64,000 bases of DNA, taken from Palaemon carinicauda. Lineage: Eukaryota; Arthropoda; Malacostraca; Decapoda; Palaemonidae. Made by a program: the position numbers and the translations under genes. Every line of letters begins with the position of its first letter. Position 1 is the first letter of the stretch. The stretch is from assembly GCF_036898095.1 (NCBI RefSeq), contig NC_090745.1, forward strand, positions 77,591,699 through 77,655,698. The letters are read 5' to 3'. Positions 20,820-33,953 of the stretch are shown here, in pieces. Under the pieces are notes generated by a model. It was not told the DNA's origin and ran no database searches. It saw only the letters and a list, made by a program, of their open reading frames with translations.

Positions 20820-23640
20820 CATGAAAGAAGCTAGACGCCAATCTTAGGTATCTTTTGTTTCCTCAGTCAACAGTAGAACACCACCATCTTTGGAGGTAAA
20901 TTAAAAAGATTGCTGGCAAATTTACCCCAAACCCACCACCAGTGTTGAAGCTGAACGGTCAGTATGTGACTGAAGCAAATGATGTTAGCAATACCCTGGT
21001 TGATCATTTTTCAAATGTATCATGCACGTGTGAAGGAGCTCCTGGTCACCAGTATAGAAGCATTAAAGAAAGAAAATTTTGAATTTTGCAACAGGAAGGA
21101 AAGAGTTATAATTCTCCCTTTATTGAAAGAGAATTTGATTCCACACTTGCTAGTTGTAACAATACAGCCCTACCCGATGGAATTCCATATGCAATGATTA
21201 AACATGTACATTTTAATGCAAAGTTATTTATTTTGAGCATTATTTATAGAATTGGCATGATCATAGTTATCCAAGTGTTTGGGAACTAGCCTTTATTTTA
21301 GCCTTTTTAAAACCTGGTAAGGACAAGTTTTTAGAAGCAAACTATCGACCTATTGCATTGACATGTTGTTTACGTAAAAGGATGGGGAAGATGGTCAATG
21401 AAAGACTGATTTGGTACCTTGAAAAGAAGGGTATTTTATCACCTATTCAATTTGGCTTCAGAAAAATGCACTCGACGACTGATATGTTGATATGACTTAA
21501 GTCTTCTATTTGTAAAGCCTTTGCTTCCAAACAGCACTATGTGACAGTCTTTTTAACCTTGAAAAAGCATATGTACCACATGGAGATATTATGGCATACT
21601 TGAAACATTTCATGAACTGGGAGTAAGAGGAGAGCTACCACTATTTATCCAGTCATTTCTTTCACAGTTTTTCAAGTGAGAGTTGGGGAAACTTTATCAG
21701 AGAGTAAATGTCAGGAAGGAGGAGTTCCTCAGGGTAGTGTGCTGAGTGTAACCCTGTTTGCACTAGCAATTAATGGGATGTCCTCAGTCATTCCCCTGGA
21801 TGTTCTCTCAATATTATTTGTGGATCATCTCTATATCATTAGCTGGAGCTAGAATGGCAATGGTTGAGAGAAAACTACAACTCTCAATTGATAAAAATTA
21901 TCCAGTGGGCTGATATGAATGGATTTAAGTTCTCGACAAGTAAAACTACTATTGTCCATTTTTGTCGTATCCGGGGAGTACATCCAGACCCGGATACATA
22001 CTGTACATCAAAGGTCAACGTATCCCATATGTAAGTGAAGCTAAATTTTTAGGTTTGATATATGATTGTAGGCTTACATGGTTGTCTCACTTAAAAGTAT
22101 TAAAAGCTAAATGTCCTGTGGCTCTGAATCTTTTATAAGTATTGTCCAATACATCATGGGGGCAGACCACAATACTATTTTAAAACTATGCAAGGCCTTG
22201 ATTTTTTCAAAAATTGATCATGGATGTGAAATATACTCTTCAGCCACCCCAAGCCGATTAAAGATGTTAGATTCAATACATTATGCTGGTATTATATTGT
22301 CCATTGGAGCGTTTAGAATTCGCCTATCAAGTCTCCTTGTTGATGCTGGAGAATTACCTCTAAACCTTTACGGAAAGTCTTCTATTGTTCAGAATTTGTT
22401 TAGGTTGCAAAGACTCCCTAACTCTTTAGCCTTTCAGACTGTAAGCCTTGTAAGGCACACATCATACTTTGAGTTTCACCCAAAATTTCCTCAACCCTAT
22501 GGCTTTTGGGTGAAACAATTATTTAACAGTCTTGATATAATTAGAAGTAAGGTGCTTCCATTTAAGGTATCATCAACACTTCCATGGAAATTACCAGAGG
22601 TATCTGTTTGTAAATATTTTATTGGAGATAAGAAGAATATGACTGACTTAGAATCCAGGTTCTCTTTTTATGGAACATATTGCAGAACATAGGGGATCGA
22701 CTTTTATATATACTGATGGTTCCAAATCTGATGCTGGCGTTGAATTTGGAGTACATAGTAATGGTTTTAATTGTAGAGGTGCACTTCCTTTAACAGCTTC
22801 CATATTTACTGCCGACTGTATGGCATACTAACTGCTATTGAGGAAATATGATTGGAGGAGGGTAATTTTACCATTTTTAGTGATGCAAGGAGTGTCCTTC
22901 AAGCTTTAGAAGTTTTTAATTCTAGTAACCCTTTAGTTTAAAGATTTTAGAATGGCTTTTTATTATTGGACTGAGAGGTGTAAGGTTCGATTTTGTTTGA
23001 TTCCAGCACATGTAGGTGTGTCTGGGAATGAGAAGGCAGATTTAGTGGCGAAGAATGCTGCCAAGAAGGTATCGTATTCCCTGTAATAATTTCCTTCCGA
23101 CCATCAAGAAATTATTTCATAATAACTGGCAACAGCACTGGGATAGTCTAGATGACAATAAAATGAGAGAAGTAAGAAATGTCATATCTCCTTGAAGGTA
23201 CAACTAAATGCCCTGAAAGTGGGAGACGTCTCTTTGTCGTCTTGGCATTGTTCACACTCGGTTGACACAAGTTTCTGCTAAATGGCCAACACCAACCATA
23301 TTGCGACGACTGTTTGGTACCCTTGACAGTGAGACATTTGTTCATCGAATGCCCCACTTATAGTACTGAAAGAAGTACACATTAGTTTGAGGCTTAAGGT
23401 GAGGATGGCAGGTTTATCCTTACTAAGATTCTCGGACATGTGTCGTACAATAATAGTGGTATTTTTTAATTTTTTTTCAGAAGCAGGTCTTCTGAAAGTT
23501 ATTTAACTGTTTTTAGGATGTTTTTGCTTTTATTGTTTTGAACTGAATTAATATTTATTTATTTGTAACAATTAATATTGGTGTCAATTATCTTAGATGT
23601 CATGATGGCAGATAACTCATAATCAATCAATCAATCAATC
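20820..23640 (+). mobile_element. LINE family L1, copy 2, 5'-truncated and decayed
   Basis: Homology to the full-length LINE begins at the position equal to 49577 (ATGAAAGAAGCTAGACGCC) and runs to the AATC tail. It keeps a linker segment (CCACCAGTGTTGAAG) that is deleted in the full copy. RT traces include SPIQFGFRK near 21440, EGGVPQGSVLSVTLFALAIN near 21717, and a connection and RNase H region (22111-22860). Many frameshifts and stops show it is an old copy. At the RT position where the full copy has a TAA stop, this copy has CAA. Confidence 0.9.
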
Positions 23641-24125
23641 ATTCTACCCTCTCTTGTGGCTCAGCATCTGAGGAATTTGCAAGCTGACCTTCGCTAACTA
23701 CAGGTTGCTATCATTGTTCCCTGTGTAATGTAATATATGAATATATATGTTTGGACCTCCACCCACCATGGAGTGATTCTCCACTGTAAAGATTGTAATG
23801 GTTTGTATATAGTGTCTGAACAAATGACAAATTTGAAAATAATTTTTCTTAACTCTACAAACCTGAGCTCTTTACACATATTGGTCCTGCAATCATCTTC
23901 CCCCAGGAAGTCCCTCTGCTGCAATAGCAAATTGACTTTGTTACTAGTGCAGGTGTGACCGGGGTATTCGGTCTACTTCACTGCTCTCCCCCACTAACTA
24001 GTGAAGGGTAAATTACTCGTAAAAAGTTTAATGGCTGATTTCAGCTATTGCTGGAAAATATATCCAATGTAAAGAGCTTCAGGTTTGTATTGTTAGGAAA
24101 TATACAAATTTCTAAATTTTTTATT
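23641..24125. repeat. Inverted-repeat terminus, possibly of another DIRS-type element
   Basis: The left arm (23830-23884, with TACAAACCTGAGCTCTTTAC) and right arm (24063-24110, with GTAAAGAGCTTCAGGTTTGT) are inverted copies about 47 nt long, about 180 nt apart. The arrangement resembles the inner/outer repeat layout at the right end of DIRS B, but the sequence differs. No coding frame is present. Confidence 0.55.
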
Positions 24126-25598
24126 TTTTTTTCTTCTAGAAAATCAGTAATTTTAGCCATGAAACTATTTAAATTTACGCTTGATGGTATTTTAGTTAAA
24201 TACTCTGTGTTTTTGGGAATTATTGTTAACTAACAATTCTTGAATTATAACTTTTATGAGTCATTTTAATATTTTTTTTATTATTATTTACAGCTTCACA
24301 TTCTTCAGAAAGGTAGGTCTACCATGATACATGTGAGCCTTGTATTTTAGATTTTACTTGTATAGAATTACTTTTTTTCAACTGTTCGTGGTAAAGAAGA
24401 GAGAAGAACCGCATCTATGTTGTGTTATGTTGTATTTCCTAAATAATTTTAACTTGAATTCATACACTTTCTTTTCTTTACCTGAGAAGATTACATTGTG
24501 TACCATGTATGTTAGGAAATTGTGTTTTTTGGCTCTGATTTATTCATAATTTGACCAGATATATTATCCTTTGGCCATCTGGAAATGTGGTATTATATTA
24601 GTATTTTTTATGGAGTTATTTTCTGGCCATAGATGTTAGCAAGCATTAAGTTTTGTTAAATACATTAATTAGTTTTATTATTTGATGTTTGAAGATAGTA
24701 AGGAGATGCTTTTTGATGTTTGTCATTTAAAGTAATTTTATCACATGTAGGCTATACCATGAGAGCTATTATATACTTTGTACACTGAAGGTCTCTTGAT
24801 TTACAATCTAAAATATTTGTGGAATTGGAATGGTTTTATAGTATTGTTGCTGTTGTATCTTTAGGGATTTGTTATATGATCTATTATACCATATTATTTT
24901 TCATTTCTTGAACCAGAAATTGTTAAGAAATATATTAACATAATTAGTATACAGTATGTAGTTTTCATGGTAGTCAAGGCTCACTGTATATGATGTTACT
25001 TTGATGGCTGAAACTAATAATTTTTGTTTCTTAAATGAAATAGTGAAGATCCCACTAAAATTGATCATGTCAAACCTTCTAGTAATGAAAGTAATCAATA
25101 ATTTTGGGAATTTCCCTCTATACCAATAATTAAATCAAACGGAATTCCTAAGTATTTGCTAAATTTTTAGTGCTTGCACATTGTGGTGTACTTTGAAAAT
25201 TGACCCTTTAATGCGAATTAAATCTTATTCATCGTTTTTTATATTAATCTTCAAAATTTCATGATGCCTTTATCCCTTGGATATTCAATTTCTTAGAATA
25301 GTGCGTAGTACAGTTTTTCAAGTTTGGAAAGAATTTTTGTTAATCGAAGAAAGCCTTCAAGGTTTCATCCTTGGTAAAAGAAACATCGTGGATAGCTGCA
25401 GTTGGTGAGTGTTATGTATATCGTATTTTATCTATTTTTAACAACTCTTCTACATTTTCAATCTTAAAGCCATTTAATTTTGTGCACTTTGTTCATATCT
25501 TTTCTTGGAGAGTGTAGATTTTTTTTTTTTAGGCTTGAAACTTGTAGTTCTCTGTATTCAATCATTCTGTTTAGTTTTTTTTTATGCCTATTTATTGG
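24126..25598. other. AT-rich sequence without recognised features
   Basis: No coding frame, RNA gene or repeat was recognised over about 1.5 kb. It may be unique intergenic or intronic sequence. Confidence 0.5.
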
Positions 25599-26142
25599 AG
25601 GTAACAAATGTCATATGTCCTTGGAGATATAACATGATGCCCCGAAAGTGGGAGATGTCTTTTTGTCGTCTCTGCATTGGTCACACACGGTTGACACACG
25701 AGTTTCTTCTGAAGGTCCAACACCAAATGTATTTCGACGACTGTTTGGTACCTTTAACAGTGAGGCATTTTGTTGATCGAATGCCCCAATTCTAATAATT
25801 TAAGAAATAGATATCTGTTTGAGGCTCAAGGTGAGGATGGCAGGTTCATCCTGGCCAAGACCCTTGGACATGATGTGTCGTACAATGCTAGGGGTATTTT
25901 TAAATTGATATCAGAAGCAGATCTTCTTAAGGCTATTTAACTTTTATAACCTATTTACTTTTAGTGACATTTTAAAAATTATATTAAAAGCAGGTCTTCT
26001 TAATGCTATTAAACTTTTATAACACATTTACTTCTCTGGTTTTAATTGAATATTCTTTTAATTTTTATTTATAATAAACGATATCGGCGTCAATGACCTT
26101 CGATGTCAGGATGCCAGAAAACTTCAAATCAATCAATCAATC
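25599..26142 (+). mobile_element. LINE family L1, copy 3, 3' fragment
   Basis: It begins in the C-terminal coding part (compare 51966), keeps CRLCIGHTRLTHEFLLKVQH and LVPLTVRHF, then the 3' UTR and the AATC tail. The 3' UTR carries an extra partial duplication (GCAGGTCTTCTTAATGCTAT at about 25990, after a first copy at 25918). Its tail joins LTR-element gag sequence at 26143, so the insertion lies in that gag. Confidence 0.85.
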
Positions 26143-27270
26143 TCAGGTACAGTAGCCAAAAACTTCTTCATTAATTCCTTATTCTCATTTATACCTTCAT
26201 CCCTATGCTTCTTCCTAGCTAACGTTTCCAACCTACATACATACATTAATATCTCTTCTCCTACTTTCATCTGTGCATTATCAAAATCAATTCTACACTT
26301 ATACCTAACACTCCCTTTCATACGTTTTACCAGTTCAATTATTCTCTTTTTCACACTTTCATAATCAACATCCCCTACACGCATTATTACACCATACATT
26401 GTCAACAAATGCCCTGTCAAATATTCAATTAACTCACTATTCCAAACTCTTACTATCACCATGCATAGCCTGATAGAACCTTTCATACTCCCTAAAAAAG
26501 TCATACACATCCATACTTCTGTGTTCATTAAACCTTTCACACCTAGGTACCTCTCTCATAACCACTGTCTTACAAACTTCAACTTGATTCCCACTATCTT
26601 CACTGCCTAATCCCTTCTTGTTTCCTTCTTCCTCATTTGAATATAATGAATCCAATCAACACTCAAATTCCTATCTTTAACAATTCCCATCTTACCATTT
26701 TTCTTATCACTTTCACACATTCATGATCATATTCACTCTCATCCTGACCTTTCTTCTCTTCCCTCTTTACATTACTTTTACCTTTCTTTTCATTCTTCCT
26801 ATCATATTTCTGTTCATTCTTCCTATGACATTTCTGTTCATCCTTACTATGCCTAATGCCCTTATCATCAATATCACTTTCACTACCTTCCCCATTATCA
26901 CTCACCTTAGCCTTTGCTTCCACTATCAACCCATTACCCGAAGCAGAGGACACTCCGACTGCACCTTCACCTATGAACATTTTCATCATTCTCATCATAG
27001 CTTCCATTCGTTCCTCATTTTCTCGCAACCTTATCTCAATACCCCCCTCCACTCTCTCTACAGTTCCTTTCACATCTCCTCATTCTCACAACTTGGGCTT
27101 GCATTCTCACTCAACAACTTCTCTTTCTCTACGGACAACTTCTCTTCACGCTCCTTAATGAACCATAATTCCTCCCTAATAACTTTTTCATTTTTCATCA
27201 GTCTTAAATCTAATTCTGATCCCAAGTCAGTCCTTCGTCCAACAGTCCAGCTTCCAATCCCACCTCAGCA
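26143..27270 (-). pseudogene. LTR retroelement gag, unit a (minus strand)
   Basis: Downstream (minus strand) of the primer-binding site lies a leader, then broken gag frames. One is highly charged (ERVEGGIEIRLRENEERMEA, then KNEQKYDRKNEKKGKSNVK). Next come capsid-like sequences: DVYDFFREYERFYQAMHGD, ELIEYLTGHLLTMYGVI and RLETLARKKHRDEGINENKE. The last aligns with unit b (RLEMLARKKYGDEGINENKE). The FFREYERFYQ block resembles the start of a retrotransposon Gag capsid domain. The unit is cut at 26143 by a LINE tail. Confidence 0.7.
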
Positions 27271-27288
27271 GTCCCTGTTCGGGTGCCA
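27271..27288 (-). promoter_or_regulatory. Primer-binding site, tRNA-Lys type
   Basis: On the minus strand the 18-mer TGGCACCCGAACAGGGAC lies six bases after the LTR. It differs by one base from the primer-binding site complementary to tRNA-Lys3 used by many retroelements. Reverse transcription of minus-strand DNA would start here. Confidence 0.85.
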
Positions 27289-27294
27289 AAATAA

Positions 27295-28161
27295 TGTGGC
27301 GGGATGTCAAAAAAACAACCCCCACACCCTTGATCACTCTAACAGACAATTGTCTCCTCAACACAAACTTTCCCCTTACGTTATCTTACAGCTGGACTCT
27401 TGCACGACTAAGCATGGTCTTAAAACTATATTTCTTACAATCTAAAAGATAATCAACCAAAATAACAATCACGCTTGAAACTTTTTTACAACCTAAACCT
27501 AATTACCAAATCAAAACAATAACCGTACTTAAAACTAATAATCACCTTAATATTAAAACACAGACAAAATAGCCAAAACATTGAAAAAAATATGAAAAAT
27601 ATAATATAAGTGCGTTCGTACACCAGCTACAGTATCACAAAAATAAAAAATACACTTAAATATTTGTTTATGTGTGGACACCTTTGTCCACACATGGGCC
27701 AACAGTCCTTTTAGCCCAATGCCACAACTCAATGGCAGACGCAACACTTTTTTTTCACAATAACTCGGTGGCAGACGGAAATATTGTTGGCAATCTGCTA
27801 CACCTGCCTCAATTGATTTTGGCAGTCGATATCATCACCATCATCATCACAATCTTACAGAATCAAATCAGGTCCTTCAACACAATCCAGGTCATCAACA
27901 ATTAGTCAGCATTAAAAAAAATCAATTTAATTTCTCCAAAGGAGGAATTACAGATGATAAAATAAAATAACCACTTCCAAGCTGGTCAAAATTAATAAAT
28001 GATAATCGCAGCACTCCCAACCACAATGTACTGCCTCTGGCTGCAGTCAAATAAAAAAAGCATTCGCCCAAGACATTCACCATTGTCCTAACCTAACTAA
28101 AAATATAAACAGCCAACCTCAGTCATACAAACAGTCTTTCTCACAACAAACAATCATTACA
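27295..28161 (-). repeat. LTR (867 bp), shared by two gag units
   Basis: On the minus strand it starts TGTAATGATTG and ends CCGCCACA, the usual TG...CA borders. A purine tract lies immediately upstream and the primer-binding site six bases downstream. Gag sequences lie on both sides. No second LTR is visible in the window. Contains no coding frame; the U3/R/U5 borders cannot be set by eye. Confidence 0.8.
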
Positions 28162-28162
28162 A

Positions 28163-28166
<4 letters not shown>

Positions 28167-28234
<68 letters not shown>
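28167..28234 (-). repeat. (GA)n microsatellite at the polypurine-tract position
   Basis: About 34 TC units on the plus strand, GA on the minus strand, end five bases before the LTR start. This is where a polypurine tract primes plus-strand DNA synthesis. Replication slippage could have expanded an original tract. Confidence 0.8.
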
Positions 28235-28236
<2 letters not shown>

Positions 28237-28500
28237 GAACAGGACCTCTGCTTCAAGTAACTGGGCCTTCATATGCTCTCTCATGTCATTCACTTCTTCC
28301 ATATCGCCATCATTCGTTGTCCTATTCCTTTTCCCATCTATACTCCTATCATTTAATATATCATGCCCTATGCTATCTACCTCACTATCATCTGGCCCTA
28401 AAATCTCACCTATTTCTGTCAACAATTCATCCATTTCATCAAAACCATTTTCTACTTTAATAAAAGAATCATTCATACTACTTATTCTCCTATCTCTCAT
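28235..28500 (-). pseudogene. 3'-terminal acidic ORF of LTR unit b
   Basis: The open frame reads SFIKVENGFDEMDELLTEIG and EILGPDDSEVDSIGHDIL, strongly acidic, and then runs into the GA tract as an Arg-Glu repeat before a stop at 28141. It is not recognisable as integrase or envelope. It may be the tail of a gag-derived or accessory protein. Confidence 0.35.
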
Positions 28501-28639
28501 TCACGCATTTGTCATGCTTTCTTTTACATCATCCAATGAAAAACCACACACACCATAGGTATCATTCATAATCAGCCATAATTCAAACCCTGTTAAACAC
28601 CTTTACATTTACTCCCTTGCAATGCCTATTCTTTTTCCT

Positions 28640-30007
28640 CCCTATACCTATAAATTTTCCCTGCACTTTATCCCCACTAAAAAAATTTGAAACTTCCTTT
28701 TCCTATGTTCAACTAACACTAATTGCTTATTTTCCAGCCCTAACTTCTCATGCATACTAAGATCATACACAGTCATTTCCAACCAATTATTCATCCTATT
28801 CTCACAAACATTGATTTTGTTCCCTCCATACACACAAGAGAATTCACCCTGCTGAACCCTCTTACTAACTAGTCTCCCGAACATCCTGGCTGACTCAATC
28901 CCTTCTTCCTACAAACCCTACCTATATACCCATCTACACCACATTCAGTACATTAGGCACGCTGCTCCTCGCACAATGACCATTGTTACCACAATTGCCG
29001 CAAATCATATTTGTACGATTACTCTACATCCACTCTCTATATGCCCAGTTATACCACACCAATAACACTTAACCACTTTCTCTTTCTTACACTCGCTGAT
29101 ACGTTGCCCTATTTCATCAAACCCGAAAAATGCTCCTAATGCCCATCTACACTCATTCTTTTTATGTCTTACCTTCCCACACCTATAACACTTCCCTTCA
29201 CGGATACAATTAACTGACTTACCTCGCTGCGCACCAGCACTCCTTTCTCTCCAAACCTGATTCCCTTACCTAAACCCTTCATTTGTCTGTACATATATTC
29301 CCACATTACTCGCCCTAACACTCCTATCTACTACACTATCAGCTATCCTCATCGGCCCTCTCAAAATAGCATCTTTAAAATGACTGAATTGTGATACACT
29401 TTCCCCCATTACAGTTCTTACACTCACAGATATACTTTCTTTCATACACCTATCCAACTCGTAATCCTCAACTATCTCTAAAATTTCATCCAATGTCAAT
29501 CTTTCTTCCATCCACCTCATTTTCTCATTCCGTTTCAACTTAATAAACTCGGCCACATTCTCAGGTACATTAGCCAAAAACTTCTTCATTAATTCCTTAT
29601 TCTCATTTATGCCTTCATCCCCATACTTCTTCCTAGCTAGCATTTCCAACCTATATACATACATTGATATCTTATCTCCTACATTCATCCATGCCTCATC
29701 GAAATCATTCCTACGCTTATACCTAACTCTCCCTTTTATATGTTTTACCTGTTAAATTATTCTCTTTTTCACACTTATAATCAACATCCCGTACAGTCAT
29801 CATCACACCATACATTTTCAACAAATACCCTGTCAAATATTCTTCTAATTCTCTAGCCCATCACCATACCTAGCCTGAGAGAAGCTTTCATACTCCCTAA
29901 AAAAGTCATACACATCCCTACTGCTATGTTCATTAAACCTTTCACACCTAGGTACCTCTCTCGTAACCACTGTCTTACAAACTTCAACTTCATTACCACT
30001 ATCTTCA
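28640..30007 (-). pseudogene. LTR retroelement gag with four zinc-knuckle-like motifs, unit b
   Basis: Capsid-like sequence (30007-29266) ends with the segment RLTLDEILEIVEDYELDRC. Zinc knuckles follow: CYRCGKVRHKKNEC (29149-29190) and CYWCGITGHIESGC (29026-29067) are canonical CCHC. CGNCGNNGHCARSS (about 28961-29002) and CTECGVDGYIGRVC (28911-28952) are degenerate, each lacking one ligand. A further stretch (VYGGNKINVCENRMNNW) lies where a protease would be expected but has no DTG. No RT or integrase lies between here and the LTR, so pol is missing. The upstream end is cut by the satellite at 30008. Confidence 0.7.
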
Positions 30008-33000
30008 CCTGGCCTTTCATTTGTAGGGACTAGTGTTCGATCCGAAGTGTGAGGTAGAAATTTATTTCTATTTGAGCCCGATATTGTGTTGATTTTTATC
30101 CATATTGACTCATTAGGTGTAATTTGAATTAAATGCTATCAATTGTGTCACCTGGTGTTCTGGGAGGTCGGGGGAAACGTGCTGGCAAGAGACTGATGTG
30201 TCTCAAGGTGAATCCTGAACTGCAGCTAGTAGTTAGGTTCCGACTTTTTTTGAGCCTCTGGTGCCATGGTTGGAAGCGAACTGGCCTTCCATTTGAAGAG
30301 GCTAGGGTTCGATCCCAAGTGTGAGGTAGAAATTTATTTCCAATTGAGCACGATATTGTGTTGATTTTCATACATATTGACTCGTTAGGAGTAATTCGAA
30401 TTAAATGCTATCAATTGTGTCTCCTGGTGTTCTGTGAGGTCGGGGGAAACGTGCTGGCAAGAGTCTGATGTCTCTCCAGGTGAATCCTGAACTGCAGTTA
30501 GTAGTTAGGTTCCGACTTCTTTTGAGCCTTTGGTGGTTATGGTTGGAAGCGACATAGCCTTCTATTTGAAGAGGGTACTGTTCGATCCCAAGTGTGAGGT
30601 AGAAATTTATTTCTATTTGAGCACGATATTGTGTTGATTTTCATACATATTGACTCGTTAGGAGTAATTCGAATTAAATGCTATCAATTGTGTCTCCTGG
30701 TGGGCCGGAAGGCCGGGGAAAACTCGCTGGTAAGAGACTGATATCTTGCCAGGTAAATTCTGAACTGCAGTTAGTAATTAGGTTCTGACTTATTTAGAGC
30801 CTCTGGTGGTATGGCTGGAAGCAACCTGGACTTTCTTTTGGATGAGCTAGGGTTCGATCCCAAGTATTAGGTAGAAATTTATTTTTATTTGAGCATGATA
30901 TTGTATTGATTTTCATCCATATTGACTCTTTAGGGGTAATTCAAACTAAATGCTATCAATTTTAACACCAGGTGGGCCGGATGGTCGGGGAAAACTTGAT
31001 GGCAAGAGACTGATGTCTCGCCATGGTAAATCGTGAACTGCAATTAGCAGTTAGGTTCCCACTACTTTTGAGCCTTTGGTGGCTTGGTTGGAAGAGACCT
31101 GGCCTTCCATTTAAAGGGGCTAGGGTTCGATCCCAAGTGTGAGGTAGATATTTATTTTTATTTCAGCATGATATTGTTGATTTTCATCCATATTGACTCG
31201 TTATGGGTAATTCAAATTAAATGCTATCAATTGTGTCTTGTGGTGGGCCGGGAGGTCAGGGAAAACTCGCTGGTAAAAGGCTGATGTCTTGCCAGGTAAA
31301 TCTTGAAATGCGGTTAGCAGTTAGGTTCCGACTTCTTTTGAGCCTTTGGTGGCATGGCTTGAAGGAGCTAGGGTTCGATCCCAAGAATGAGGTAGAAATT
31401 TATTTCTATTTGAGCTCGATATTGTGTTGACTTTCATCCATATTGACTCATTATGGGTAATTCGAATTGAATGCTATCAATTGTGTCACCTGGTGTTCTG
31501 GGAGGTCAGGGAAAACTTGCTGACAAGAGACTCTCGCCAGGTAAATCCTGAACTGCAGTTAGCAGTTAGGTTTCGACTACTTTTCAGCCTCTGGTGGCAC
31601 GTTTGGAAGCAACCTGGCCTTCCATTTAAAGGGGCTAGGGTTCGATCCCAAGTGTGAGGTAGAAACTTATTTCTATTTAAGCACGGTATTGTGTTGATTT
31701 TCATCCATATCGACTCATTAGGAGTAATTTGAATTAAATGCTATATATTGTGTCACTTGGTGGGCTGAGAGGCCGGGGAAAACTCACTGGTAAGAGACTG
31801 ATGTCTTGGCAGGTAAATCCTGAACTGCAGTTATTAGTTAGGTTCTGACTTCTTTAAATCTTCCGGTGGTATGGCTGGAAGCAACCGGGACTTTCATTTT
31901 AAGGAGCTGGGGTTCGATCCCAAGTATTAGGTAGAAATTTATATCTATTTGAATATGATATTGTATTGATTTTCATCCATATCGACTCATTTGGAGTAAT
32001 TCGAATTAAATGCTATCAAATTTGACACCAGGTGGGCCGGATGGTCGGGGAAAACTTGGTGGCAAGAGACTGATGACTCGCCATGGTAAATCCTGAACTA
32101 CAGTTAGCAGTTAGGTTTCGACTACTTTTCAGCCTCTGGTGGCATAGTTGGAAGCGACCTGGCCTTCCATTTAAAGGGGCTAGGGTTCGATCCCAAGTGT
32201 GAGTTAGAAATTTATTTCTATTTGAGCATGATATTGTGTTGGTGTTCATCCATATTGACTCGTTAGGGGTAATTCGAATTAGATACTATCAATTGTTTCA
32301 CGTGGCGGGCTAAGAGGTTGGGGAAAACTTGCTGGAAAGAGACTGATGTCTTGCCAGGTAAATCTTGAAATGCAGTTGGCAGTTAGGTTCTGACTTCTTT
32401 TGAGCCTTTGGTGGCATGGCTTGAAGCGACCGGGCATTCATTTGAAGGAGCTAGGGTTCAATCCCAAGAATGAGATAGAAATTTATTTCTATTTGAGCTC
32501 GATATTGTGTTGACTTTCATCCATATTGACTCATTATGGGTAATTCGAATTAAATGCTGTCAATTGTGTCACCTGGTGTTCTTGGAGGTCAGGCAAAACT
32601 TACTGACAAGAGACACTCGCCAGGTAAATCCTGAACTGCAGTTAGTAGTTAGGTTTTGACTTATTTCGAGCCTCTGGTGGCAGGGTTGGAAGTTTGGCCA
32701 TTCATTCGAAGGGGCTACTGTTCGATCCCAAGTGTTGGGTATAAATTTATTTCTATTTGAGCACGATATTGTGTTGATTTTAATCCATATTGACTCATTA
32801 TGGGTAATTCTAATTAAATGCTATCAATTGTGTCACATGGTGTTCTTGGAGGTCAGGGAAAACTTGCTGGCAAGAGACTGTCTCACCAGGTAAATCCTGA
32901 ACTGCAGTTAGTAGTTAGATTCTGTCTTCTTTTGAGCCTCTGGTGGCATGGTTGAAAGCGACCTGGCCTTCCACTTCAAGGGGCTAGGGTTCGATCCCAA

Positions 33001-33953
33001 GTGTGAGGTAGAAACTTATTTCTATTTAATCACGATATTGTGTTGATTTTCATCCGTTTTGACTTGTTACGGGTAATTGGAATTGAATGCTATCAATTGT
33101 GTCACCTGGTGGGCCGGGAGGCTGGGGAAAACTCTCTGGTAAGAGACTGATGTCTCGCCATGATAAATTCTGAACTGCTGGCATGGCTGGAAGCAATCTG
33201 GACTGTCTTTTGAATGAGCTATGGTTCGATCCCAAGTATTTGGTAGAAATTTATTCCTATTTGTGTATGATATTGTATTGATTTTTATCCATAAAGACTC
33301 ATTTGGGGTAATTCGAAATAAAGGCTATCAATTTTGACAACAGGTGGGCCCGAAGGTTGGGGAAAACTTTATGGCAAGAGACTGATGTCTCGCCATAATA
33401 AATTCTGAACTGCAGTTAGCAGTTAGGTTCCGATTACCTTTCAGCCTTTGGTGGTATGGTTGGAAGCGATCTGGCATTTTATTTGAAGGGGCTATGGTTC
33501 AATCCCAGGTATGAGGTAGATATGTATTTCTGTCTGAGCACGATATTGTTAGAGGTAATTTGAATTAAACTCTATCAATTGTGTCACCAAGTGAGACGGG
33601 AGGGTGGGGAAAACTCGCTGGTAAGAGACTGATGTCTTGCCTGGTAAATCCTGAACTGCAGTTAGTAGTTAGGTGGCATGGCTGGAAGAAACCCTAGACT
33701 TTCATTTGAAGGAGCTAGGGTTTGATCCCAAGTATTAGGTAGAAATTTATTTCTATTTGAGCACGATATTGTATTGCTTTTCATCCTTATTGACTCTTTT
33801 GGGGTAATTCAAATTAAATGTTATCAATTTTAACAGTAGGTGGGCCGGGATGTCGGGGATAACTTGCTGGTAAGAGACTGATGTCACGCCCTGGTAAATC
33901 CTGAACTACAGTCAGGTGTTGGGTTCCAACTACATTTGAGCCTCTGGTCGCAT
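30008..33953 (+). repeat. Satellite array, block 1 (monomer about 272 bp)
   Basis: The B-box motif GTTCGATCCCA recurs at 30307, 30579, 30852 and 31125, giving spacings of 272, 273 and 273 bp. The next copies (31373, 31640) show shorter monomers, one missing about 24 bp inside the tRNA-like part. Other conserved blocks are AATTAAATGCTATCAATTG, CTGAACTGCAGTTAGCAGTT, TTGAGCCTCTGGTGGCATGG and GAAATTTATTTCTATTTGAG. Divergence between neighbours is moderate. Short open frames inside are chance products. Confidence 0.95.

Noticed and set aside
26723..27445. Plus-strand 240-codon ORF rich in Phe, Leu, Ile and Thr
   Set aside because: It is antisense to the Lys/Glu-rich gag of the LTR element and crosses its primer-binding site into the LTR.
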